In this document: positions 11,233-22,422 of the stretch, piece after piece
How the letters are laid out: each line of letters opens with the position of its first letter
Numbering within the stretch: the stretch's first letter is position 1
Assembly (NCBI GenBank): GCA_009760855.2
Contig: WPIO01000107.1
Coordinates: 1-64,000 of the forward strand
From: Cristatella mucedo
Lineage: Eukaryota; Bryozoa; Phylactolaemata; Cristatellidae
Direction of reading: 5' to 3'
Length of the DNA: 64,000 bases
Position numbers and translations under genes: made by a program
The notes under the pieces: model-generated
What the model saw: only the letters and a program-made list of their open reading frames with translations
Databases searched by the model: none
Told to the model about the DNA's origin: nothing

Positions 11233-12760
11233 CTCAACAAAGTTTTTCCAGCAGAAACATTCTTCAATTTCTTTGCCTTGTCAGATACACAGAACGCATA
11301 CATGGGTCTTCTGCTGCTCGCAGGGTGGAAATTTTTCACCATACGAGCCTCATATCCATGGGTAACAGGTCGAGCCAAGCATCCTGCTATCGGATTGAGA
11401 CACTAGCAGTAATTTCAAATTGCACGAAATGCGAAAGCTCATGAGCACAGTCGCACTGGGTCAACTGTATGCACCAGAAGTGACAGTTTAAACCGTTGCA
11501 TGAAATTGGCATCCCTTAGCTTCCTAATACCAATTGCATGTGTACAAATCTTAGCAACAGCAAGATGGGCAAGGAGTGAGGACAAGGACGGAAACCAGGC
11601 ATGTATATATGAGGATGCTGAAAGCAAAGCATGCTAGTAAGGTGAGACCTCAGTACACCGCAACAGCAAATACGATGGAGCAGGGTAGAATATACATTAG
11701 GTGAATGGTCAAAAAAGACCAGCAGCAGATTTTACAGTGCGACTACTTTAGTGCACACAGAGCACAGGTTAGCAGAAACAAATACTTGCTTTGGTGCTAA
11801 CACTTGAAGAACACATCGGTTAACATAGGGTTTTAAGAGCCCACGGAACATTACGAGCATAGTTTTGACAGCAGACACATTCTTCATTTTATATATCTTG
11901 TCAGATACGAAGAACCTCTACAGTAGTCTTCTGTTGCTCGCAGGATAGAAAATGCTAACCATATGAGTCACATATCCAAGGGTAACAGGTCGAGCCAAGC
12001 ATCCTGCTGTGGGATTGAGGCACTAGCAGTAATTTCAAATTGCACCAAATGCGAAAGCTCATGAGCAGTGTTTCTCCACTTCAACTGTATTCACCAGAAG
12101 TGAGAGTCTAAACGGTTGCATGAATATGTTATATCTTTGATTCTTTTTACATCTTGCATGCATACATTTCTTAGCAACAGTGAAATGCACAAGGGGTTAG
12201 TACAAGTACAGAAACTAGGCAAGTATATATGGGGATCCCGAAAGCAAAGCATGCTGGCAAGATGAGATCTCGGTTCACTGCATCTACAAGCACGATTGGG
12301 CGGGGTAGACCATACATAATGTTCAAAAAAGATTAGCAGCAGCATTCTAAGTGTGCCAATGCAAGTGCACAAGGAATGCACGTTACCCGGAAATAATACT
12401 TCGTTCGGGGCAATCACTCAAAGAACACCGGTTAACAGAGGTCACGAAGAGCCAAAAGAACCACACGAGCATAGTTTTCTCAGCAGACGTACTCTTCGGT
12501 TGGCTTTCCTGGCCAGATGCACAGGATATCCAAAAACGTCTACTGCAGCGTGAATGGTTGCGAATGCGACCCAATGAGAGCCTCATATCAACGGGTGACA
12601 ATTAAAGAAAGCGTCCTGCTACAGTGGTGAGGCACACGCTGAACATGCATATCACACGAGCTGCCAGAGCTCATAAACACAGTCGTACAAGCTTAACTGT
12701 ATTCACAAGATTTCCAGCTAAGACAAGTCATGCAACTAGCTTCCCTTAGCGGGATATTTT

Positions 12761-12776
12761 TACATGCATGCATGTA
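12761..12776 (+). promoter_or_regulatory. 16-bp palindrome TACATGCATGCATGTA (monomer D, copy 3)
   Basis: A perfect palindrome about 65 bp upstream of the TATA-like position. Equivalent sites are in monomer D of copies 4, 5, 6, 9 and 10. It could be a protein-binding site or just a conserved repeat motif. No function is shown. Confidence 0.35.
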
Positions 12777-12990
12777 ATCCTTGGCAACAGTGAGATGCAC
12801 GAACGGTTGAGTGGAAGGGCGGGAACCAGGCCTATGAATATGAGGGTGCAGATGGAATAGCAGGCTACCAAGCAGAGACCTCAGTACACTGCATCTACAA
12901 GCACGTACGGTGCGTTGAACATAAATAAGGTCAACGTTAAAAATAGATGAGAGGCACAATGAATAGTGCAACTACTTAAGTGCACACAGA

Positions 12991-13032
12991 TTACACTATT
13001 ATTACATTATTATTATTACACTATTATTATTC
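12991..13032 (+). repeat. ATT-rich microsatellite in monomer E/D linker of copy 3
   Basis: Other copies read CACACAGAATACACTTTACA here. Copy 3 has about 35 extra bases made of ATT and ATTACACT steps. It accounts for the longer period of this copy and is unique to it. Confidence 0.85.
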
Positions 13033-13528
13033 TTTACATGGACCTAATACACACTTTAACGCAAACACTTGAAGAACCGATCGGTTAACATAGTTTAGGA
13101 ACAGCCAATATAGCCACTCGAGCATAGTTTTTCAGTGGACACTATATTTGGTCGGCTGTCCTTGGCAGAAGTACCAAACATTCTCAATTTTCGCCGCATT
13201 ATGCATGGCTACAAGGGTTACCAGTGCGAGCATGACATCCACTGGTAACAGGTCGAGCAAAGCTTCCTGCTATGTAAATGAGTCACACGCAGTAAATGCA
13301 ATTCGCACGAAGCGTGAAAGCTCATGAGCACAGTTGCTCACGATAAACTGTGTGCACCTGTAGTGACAGACTAAACGGTTGCATGCAATCAGAATCCCTT
13401 TGAAGGCAAATCCTACAATGCATGCATTAATCCTTGGCAACAGAGACGTCCACAAACGGGGTGTGAGGAAGGAGTGGAAACGAAACCTGTATGTTTTAGG
13501 ATGCCGAAGTTAGAGCAGGAACAAGGGA

Positions 13529-16500
13529 AAGACCTAGTTAAACTGCATGCACATGCACGATGAGCTTGGCAGTAGACTGTTTAAGTAGCTGCCAAGAGAT
13601 AAGCAAACCTCCTCAGTCCCAGCAATCCTACTATATGACCACAACAGATGGGATCGCAAAGATTACACAAGATTAAAAGCCATCGCCTCAGACAGAAAAC
13701 AGAAGCAAAGATGTAAGCTTTAATTGCCACCCACGTGTGAATACCCACGCAGCTTATGCCACGAGGACGGATCGCACTCTGCCAATAGCTAATGTTACAG
13801 GGTAAGTTCGAATGATGACGTGAGCATATGATTGAAGTTTAGCGTCGACGAACTGACCCCAAGTGGCAAGCCTTCCTAACCTCTCCGGGCCTGTCCTAGC
13901 TCTCCGAAAAGATCAGTGAATCTCGGGAGAATGGAACTCTCGCGTCACCAGATGCTAGGTAGGTAAAAACTGTTCAAGGCAGCTTATCAAATTCGTTCCA
14001 GTGTGTCAAGCTCATGCCCAGCAGAAGTAGTCTCATGATAACGGAGGCGTTTCGGAATACACACGACGTACCATCTGAATCGTTTCAAGGCACAAAAAAA
14101 ACTTGGGAGCAGCCGCTTTCTAATTGGGGACGGGGGTTCTTTACTCCATGGTAGCGCCAACAGTCGAGATACAAGACATATTGAGTTGAGGACTGGACCA
14201 CAAAAAGCAATGAAATCTGTAAACCCGAGGTAGTAGATATCAACATCGGAGTCCACGAGTGTTAATCACGTCGCAAACCCTGTCAGTAGAGGACGTGAGG
14301 TTTTAAGAGTAACAAGTGAACTCTTTGATGACGAACAGGGTGTTTTACGACGCTTGGACAAGCACGGCAAAATAAATGACAGGTGGGTACAATCCTACTA
14401 ACTTAGATGCCTAGTAGTGAAGGATACAAACTTGAAGTCGATGCTTTGCTTGACTCTGAGTATCGGCTGGTCGCATACAGGTAGTGTGATGTGGCCTCCG
14501 GGATTCTCTTGATATACAAACACCGAATCCCACAAACTGGCTTTAGGAGCTTGGTTACTTAGGCTAGTGGAAAAGAGCAAAGCGAAATGGAAATGTCAAG
14601 AAAGGATGTTTTAAGTGCGTGGATGAATTCTAAAAATATATTCCGTCATAAGCAGGCAAGTATACCTGCTATGTTATGTGGTAGGTAAGAAGGCTAAAAG
14701 AAGGCATACCTGTCTGGTAAGCAGATGTGGTTATCTGATAGGCTCCAATTTTCAGCTGGAACATTAGCTATTATGTAGAAAGAACACCAAGTATGCCGAA
14801 ACGGCCGATATTTGAGATTCGAATATGTTATTGCCTAAAGCAGTGGCTTCGGCAATAATGTTTTAGCAGCTTTAATTTTTGTAACTTCGACAGTTGGCTG
14901 TCGTTTATAAGTTTTTACCTAGAGAACATGAAGCAAGAGAGCGAAAAGGGTCGACTATGTGGAATGCCTTATCGGAATCTTCTGCGATGTAGCATTGGAC
15001 AAAGTAAGCGGACTAAATATGCTTTAGAGAAAGCTTATTTAAGTGGTTAGTGCTGGCCTGCTAAAGGACGACGAGGGTTAAATACTAAAAGGTACCATAC
15101 ATAAGGTCGACGTTAATGATAGAGCAGCTGCTGAATGTATATTTCGACTAGTTAATTGCAAACAGAACACACTTCACGTGGACTTAATACAAGCTTTGGG
15201 CAAAGCACTAGAAGAACTAATCAGGGACCAAAGGTGACAAAAAGTTAACACAACATCAAGAGCATAGTTTTTTTTAGCAAGCTCGATCTTGAATTTGATT
15301 ACCTTGCTAGATACACAGAACCTCCTCAGAAGTCACCTGCAGCGCACATGGTGGCGACATCTATCCGAGCGAGCCTCATTTGCATTGGCAACAGGGCGAG
15401 CAAAGCTTCCAGCAATGACATTGAGGTAAACGCAGTGAATGCAAATCATATGAACTGGTAAAGAAATTGAGCACAGTCGCACACGACCAATTGTATGCAG
15501 CAGGAGTGACTCTCTAAACGGCAGCTTGCAATCAGCATCCCTTCTCTGGCTATGGCTACCTACATGCGTATAATTCTTGGCTTCAGTGAGATGCACAAAG
15601 GGGTGAGTAGAAGAACTAGAACCAGGCCTGTATATATTATCACGCCGGAGGCAAAGCAGGCTGTCAATGTGGGACATCGTTACACTGCATCTACGAATGG
15701 GAAGGCGTGGCAGAAAATTCATAAGAACACATCGGTCTCCATGGGTTACTAAGAGCCAACGGAACATCTCAACAAAGTATTTACAGCAGAGACATTCTTA
15801 AATTTGTTTGCCTTGTCAGATACACAGAACACATACATGGGTCTTCTGCTGCTCGCAGGGTGGAAATTTTTCACCATACGAGCCTCATATCCATGGGTAA
15901 CAGGTCGAGCCAAGCATCCTGCTATCGGACTGAGACACTAGCAGTAATTTTAAATTGCACGAAATGCGAAAGCTCATGAGCACAGTCGCACTGGGTCAAC
16001 TGTATGCACCAGAAGTGACAGTTTAAACCGTTGCATGAAATTGGCATCCCTTAGCTTCTTAATACCAATTGCATGTGTACAAATCTTAGCAACAGCAAGA
16101 TGGGCAAGGAGTGAGGACAAGGACGGAAACCAGGCATGTATATATGAGGATGCTGAAAGCAAAGCATGCTAGCAAGGTGGGACCTCAGTAAACCGCAACA
16201 GCAAATACGATGGAGCAGGGTAGAACATAGATAAGGTGAATGGTCAAAAAAGATTAGAAGCAGAATTCACAGTGCGACTACTTTAGTGCACACAGTGCAC
16301 AGGTTAGCAGAAAATAATACTTGCTTTGGTGCTGACACTTGAAGAACACATTGGTTAACATAGGGTTCTAAGAGCCAACGGAACATTACGAGCATAGTTT
16401 TGACAGCGGACACATTCTTCATTTTAATTATCTTGTCAGATACGTAGACCCTCTACAGTAGTCTTCTGCTGCTCGCAGGATAGAAAATGCTAACCATATG

Positions 16501-18021
16501 AGTCACATATCCAAGGGTAACAGGTCGAGCCAAGCATCCTGCTGTGGGATTGAGGCAGTAGCAGTAATTTCAAATTGCACCAAATGCAAAAGCTCATGAG
16601 CAGTGTTTCTCCACTTCAACTGCATTCACCAGAAATGAGAGTCTAAACGGTTGCATGATTATGGTATCTCTTTGATTCTTTTTACTTCTTGCATGCATAC
16701 ATTTCTTAGCAACAGTGAAATGCACAAGGGGTTAGTACAAGTAAAGATACTAGGCACGTATATATGGGGATGCCGAAAGCAAAGCATGCTGGCAAGATGA
16801 GCTCTCGGTTCACTGCATCTACAAGCACGATTGGGCGGGGTAGACCATACATAATGTTCAAAAATTATTAGCAGCAGCATTCTAAGTGTGCCAATGCAAG
16901 TGCACAAGGAATGCACGTTACCCAGAAATAATACTTCGTTCTGGGTAAACACTCAAAGAACACCGGTTAACATAGGTCACGAACAGCCTAACGAACCACA
17001 CAAGCATAGTTTTCTCAGCAGACGTACTCTTCGGTTGGCTTTCCTGGCCAGATGTACAGGATATCCAAAAACGTCTACTGCAGCGCGAATGGTTGCGAAT
17101 GCGACCCAATGAGAGCCTCATATCCACGGGTGACAATTAAAGCAAAGCGTCCTGCTACAGCAATAAGGCACATGCTGGACATGCAAATCACACGAGCTGC
17201 AAAGCTCATAAACACAGTCGTACACGCTCAACTGTGTTAACCAGGATTGCCAGCTAACACAGTTGCATGCAATTAGCTTGCCTTAGCTGGATATTATTAC
17301 ATGCATGCATGTAATCCTTGGCAAAAGTGAGATGCATGAACGGTTGAATGAAAGTACGGGAACCAGGCCTATAAATATGAAGATGGATATGGCATACCAG
17401 GCTACCAAGGACAGACCTCGGTACACTGCATCTACAAGCACGTTCAACATAAATAAGGTCAACGTTCAAAATAGATTAGAGGCACAATGAATAGTGCAAC
17501 TACTTGAGTGCACACAGAATACACTTTACATGGACCTAATACACACTTTAAGGCAAACACTCGAAGAACCGATCGGTCAACATAGTTTAGGAACAGCCAA
17601 TATAGTTACTCGAGCATAGTTTTTCAGTGGACACTATATTTGGTCGGCTGTCCTTGGCAGAAGTACCAAACATTCTCAATTTTCGACCCCATTATGCATG
17701 GCTACAAGGGTTACCAGTGCGAGCTTGACATCCACTGGTAACAGGTCGAGCAAAGCTTCCTGCTATGTAAATGAGACACACGCAGTAAATGCAATTCGCA
17801 CGAAGCGTGAAAGCTCATGAGCACAGTTGCTCACGATAAACTGTGTGCACCTGTAGTGACAGACTAAACGGTTGCATGCAATCAGAATCCCTTTAAAGGC
17901 AAAACCTACAATGCATGCATTAATCCTTGGCAACAGAGACGTGCACAAACGGGGTGTGAGGAAGGAGTGGAAACGAAACCTGTATGTTTTAGGATGCCGA
18001 AGTTAGAGCAGGAACAAGGGA
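13529..18021 (+). repeat. Array copy 4
   Basis: Full-length unit, 4493 bp. P covers about 13565-15092. Monomer boxes lie near 15260 (A), 15770 (B), 16390 (C), 17002 (D) and 17612 (E). It is very close to copy 5 over P, C, D and E. In monomer D it reads CACGTTCAACATAAATAA, lacking a 9-bp step (CACGTACGGTGCGTTGAAC elsewhere). The antisense frame of monomer A is cut to 144 codons. Confidence 0.93.
17297..17386 (+). promoter_or_regulatory. Promoter-like cluster in monomer D: palindrome, GGCAA box, TATA-like box (copy 4)
   Basis: The perfect 18-bp palindrome TTACATGCATGCATGTAA starts the cluster. It is followed by CCTTGGCAAAAGTGAGATGC and then GGCCTATAAATATGAAG. TATAAATA fits the metazoan TATA consensus, and GGCAAC in the sister copies resembles half of an RFX site. 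The same ordered set recurs in every monomer of the array with variant boxes. Promoter activity is inference only; no transcript can be seen. Confidence 0.3.
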
Positions 18022-21000
18022 AAGACCTCGTTAAACTGCATGCACATGCACGATGAGCTTGGCAGTAGGCTGCTTAAGTAGCTGCCAAGAGATAAACAAA
18101 CCTCCTCAGTCCCAGCAATCCTACTATGTGACAACAACAGATGGGATCGCAAAGATTACACAAGATTAAAAGCCATCGCCTCAGACAGAAAACAGAAGCA
18201 GAGATGTAACCTTTAATTGCCACCCACGTGTGAATACCTATGCAGCTTATGCCACGAGGACGGATCGCACTCTGCCAATAGCTAATGTTACGGGGTAAGT
18301 TCGAATGATGACGTGAGCATAGGATTGAAGTTTAGCGTCGACGAACTGACCCCAAGTGGCAAGCCTTCCTAACCTCTCCGGGCCTGTCCTAGCTCTCCGA
18401 AAAGATCAGTGAATCTCGGGAGAATGGAACTCTCGCGTCACCAGATGCTAGGTAGGTAAAAACTGTTCAAGGCAGGTTATCAAATTTGTTCCAGTGTGTC
18501 AAGCTCGTGCCCAGCAGAAGTAGTCTCATGATAACGGAGGCGTTTCGGAATACACACGACGTACCATCTGAATCGTTTCAAGGCAAAAAAAAAACTTGGG
18601 AGCAGCCGCTTTCTAATTGGGGACGAGGGTTCTTTACTCCATGGTAGCGCCAACAGTCGAGATACAAGACATATTGAGTTTAGGACTGGACCACAAAAAG
18701 CAATGAAATCTGTAAACCCGAGGTAGTAGATATCAACATCGGAGTCCACGAGTGTTAATCACGTCGCAAACCCTGTCAGTAGAGGACGTGAGGTTTTAAG
18801 AGTAACAAGTGAACTCTTTGATGACGAACAGGGCGTTTTACGACGCTTGGACAAGCACGGCAAAATACATGACAGGTGGGTAGAATCCTACTAAATTAGA
18901 TGCCTAGTAGTGAAGGATACAAGCTTGAAGTCGATGCTTTGCTTGACTCTGAGTATCGGCTGGTCGCATACAGGTAGTGTGATGTGGCCACCGGGATTCT
19001 CTTGATATACAAACACCGAATCCCACAAGCTGGCTTTAGGAGCTTGGTTACTTAGGCCAGTGGACAAGAGCAAAGCGAAATGGAAATGTCAAGTAAGGAT
19101 GTTTTAAGTGCGTGGATGAATTCTAAAAATATATTCCGTCATAAGCAGGCAAGTATACCTGCTATGTTATGTGGTATGTAAGAAGGCTAAAAGAAGGCAT
19201 ACCTGTCTGGTAAGCAGATGTGGTTATCTGATAGGCTCCAATTTTCAGCTGGAACATTAGCTATTATGTAGAAACAACACCAAGTATGCCGAAACGGCCG
19301 ATATTTGAGATTCAAATATGTTATTGCCTAAAGCAGTGGCTTCGGCAATAATGTTTTAGTAGCTTTAATTTTTGTAACTTCGACAGTTGTCTGTCGTTTA
19401 CAAGTTTTTACCTAGAGAACATGAAGCAAGAGAGCGAAAAGGGTCGACTATGTGGAATGCCTTATCGGAATCTTCTGCGATGTAGCATTGGACAAAGTAA
19501 GCAGACTAAATATGCTTTAGAGAAAGCTTACTTAAGTGGTTAGTGCTGGCCTGCTAAAGGACGACGAGGGTCAAATACTAAAAGGTACCATACATAAGGT
19601 CGACGTTAATGATAGAGCAGCTGCTGAATGCATATTTCGACTAGTTAATTGCAAACAGAACACACTTCACGTGGACTTAATACAAGCTTTGGGCAAAGCA
19701 CTAGAAGAACTAATCATGGACCAAAGATAACAAAAAGCCAACACAACATCAAGAGCATAGTTTTTTTAGCAAGCTCGATCTTGATTTGGATTACCTTGCT
19801 AGATACACAGAACCTCCTCAGAAGTCACCTGCTGCGCACATGGTGACGACATCTATCCGAGCGAGCCTCATTTGCATTGGCAACAGGGCGAGCAAAGCTT
19901 CCTGCTATGACATTGAGGTAAACGCAGTGAATGCAAATCATATGAACTGGTAAAGAAATTGAGCACAGTCGCACACGACCAATTGTATGCAGCAGGAGTG
20001 ACTCTCTAAACGGCAGCTTGCAATCAGCATCCCTTCTCTGGCTATGGCTACCTACATGCTTATAATTCTTGGCTTCTGTGAGATGCACAAAGGGGTGAGT
20101 AGAAGAACTAGAACCAGGCCTGTATATATTATCACGCCGGGGGCAAAGCAGGCTGTCAATGTGGGACATCGTTACACTGCATCTACAAGTGGGAAGGCGT
20201 GGCAGAACATTCATAAGAACACATCGGTCTACATAGGCTACTAAGAGCCAACGGAACATCTCAACAAAGTTTTTACAGCACAAACATTCTTCAATTTCTT
20301 TGCCTTGTCAGATACACAGAACGCATACATGGGTCTTCTGCTGCTCGCAGGGTGGAAATTTTTCACCATACGAGCCTCATATCCATGGGTAACAGGTCGA
20401 GCCAAGCATCCTGCTATAGGATTGAGACACTAGCAGTAGTTTCAAATTGCACGAAATGCGAAAGCTCATGAGCACAGTCGCACTGGCTCAACTGTATGCA
20501 CCAGAAGTGACAGTTTAAACCGTTGCATGAAATTGGCATCCCTTAGCTACTTAATACCAATTGCATGTGTAGAAATCTTAGCAACAGCAAGATGGGCAAG
20601 GAGTGAGGACAAGGACGGAAACCAGGCATGTATATATGAGGATGCTGAAAGCAAAGCATGCTAGCAAGGTGGGACCTCAGTAAACCGCAACAGCAAATAC
20701 GATGGAGCAGGGTAGGACATAGATAAGGTGAATGGTCAAAAAAGATTAGAAGCAGAATTCACAGTGCGACTACTTTAGTGCACACAGTGCACAGGTTAGC
20801 AGAAAGTAATTCTTGCTTTGGTGCTAACACTTGAAGAACACATCGGTTAACAAAGGGTTCTAAGAGCCAACGGAACATTACGAGCATAGTTTTGACAGCA
20901 GACACATTCTTCATTTTAATTATCTTGTCAGATACGTAGACCCTCTACAGTAGTTTTCTGCTGCTCGCAGGATAGAAAATGCTAACCATATGAGTCACAT

Positions 21001-22422
21001 ATCCAAGGGTAACAGGTCGAGCCAAGCATCCTGCTGTGGGATTGAGGCAGTAGCAGTAATTTCAAATTGCACCAAATGCAAAAGCTCATGAGCAGTGTTT
21101 CTCCACTTCAACTGCATTCACCAGAAATGAGAGTCTAAACGGTTGCATGATTATGGTATCTCTTTGATTCTTTTTACTTCTTGCATGCATACATTTCTTA
21201 GCAACAGTGAAATGCACAAGGGGTTAGTACAAGTAAAGATACTAGGCACGTATATATGGGGATGCCGAAAGCAAAGCATGCTGGCAAGATGAGCTCTCGG
21301 TTCACTGCATCTACAAGCACGATTGGGCGGGGTAGACCATACATAATGTTCAAAAATTATTAGCAGCAGCATTCTAAGTGTGCCAATGCAAGTGCACAAG
21401 GAATGCACGTTACCCAGAAATAATACTTCGTTCTGGGTAAACACTCAAAGAACACCNAAAAACGTCTACTGCAGCGCGAATGGTTGCGAATGCGACCCAA
21501 TGAGAGCCTCATATCCACGGGTGACAATTAAAGCAAAGCGTCCTGCTACAGCAATAAGGCACATGCTGGACATGCAAATCACACGAGCTGCAAAGCTCAT
21601 AAACACAGTCGTACACGCTCAACTGTGTTAACCAGGATTGCCAGCTAACACAGTTGCATGCAATTAGCTTGCCTTAGCTGGATATTATTACATGCATGCA
21701 TGTAATCCTTGGCAAAAGTGAGATGCATGAACGGTTGAATGAAAGTACGGGAACCAGGCCTATAAATATGAAGATGGATATGGCATACCAGGCTACCAAG
21801 GACAGACCTCGGTACACTGCATCTACAAGCACGTACGGTGCGTTGAACATAAATAAGGTCAACGTTCAAAATAGATTAGAGGCACAATGAATAGTGCAAC
21901 TACTTGAGTGCACACAGAATACACTTTACATGGACCTAATACACACTTTAATGCAAACACTTGAAGAACCGATCGGTTAACATAGTTTAGGAACAGCCAA
22001 TATAGCCACTCGAGCATAGTTTTTCAGTGGACACTATATTTGGTCGGCTGTCCTTGGCAGAAGTACCAAACATTCTCAATTTTCGACCCCATTATGCATG
22101 GCTACAAGGGTTACCAGTGCGAGCTTGACATCCACTGGTAACAGGTCGAGCAAAGCTTCCTGCTATGTAAATGAGACACACGCAGTAAATGCAATTCGCA
22201 CGAAGCGTGAAAGCTCATGAGCACAGTTGCTCACGATAAACTGTGTGCACCTGTAGTGACAGACTAAACGGTTGCATGCAATCAGAATCCCTTTAAAGGC
22301 AAAACCTACAATGCATGCATTAATCCTTGGCAACAGAGACGTGCACAACGGGGGGTGTGAGGAAGGAGTGGAAACGAAACCTGTATGTTTTAGGATGCCG
22401 AAGTTAGAGCAGGAACAAGGGA
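18022..22422 (+). repeat. Array copy 5 (contains an assembly gap)
   Basis: 4401 bp as written. P covers about 18058-19585. Boxes lie near 19753 (A), 20262 (B), 20882 (C) and 22012 (E). The D box is lost in the gap at 21457. Compared with copy 4, a 102-bp stretch is replaced by a single N and 9 bp are gained at 21836. Those two differences plus small indels explain the length. A block of roughly 20165-20655 matches copies 1 and 2 instead of copy 4. Confidence 0.92.
21457..21457. other. Ambiguous base N marking about 102 missing bases
   Basis: AACACC-N-AAAAACGTCTACTG. In copy 4 the same flanks (16964 and 17067) are 102 bp apart, and copies 4 and 5 agree on both sides. The N is thus an unresolved gap and does not mark a single base. 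The reading frame that crosses it is not real. Confidence 0.9.

Larger units (their letters stand above)
8996..13528 (+). repeat. Array copy 3
   Basis: Full-length unit, 4533 bp. The extra 35 bp or so are an ATT-rich microsatellite at 12991-13032. P covers about 9032-10558. Monomer boxes lie near 10726 (A), 11235 (B), 11855 (C), 12467 (D) and 13120 (E). The left part follows copy 2. From about 11390 (CTATCGGATTGAGACAC in place of CTATAGGATTGAGACAC) it follows copy 4, so it is a recombinant too. Confidence 0.92.
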
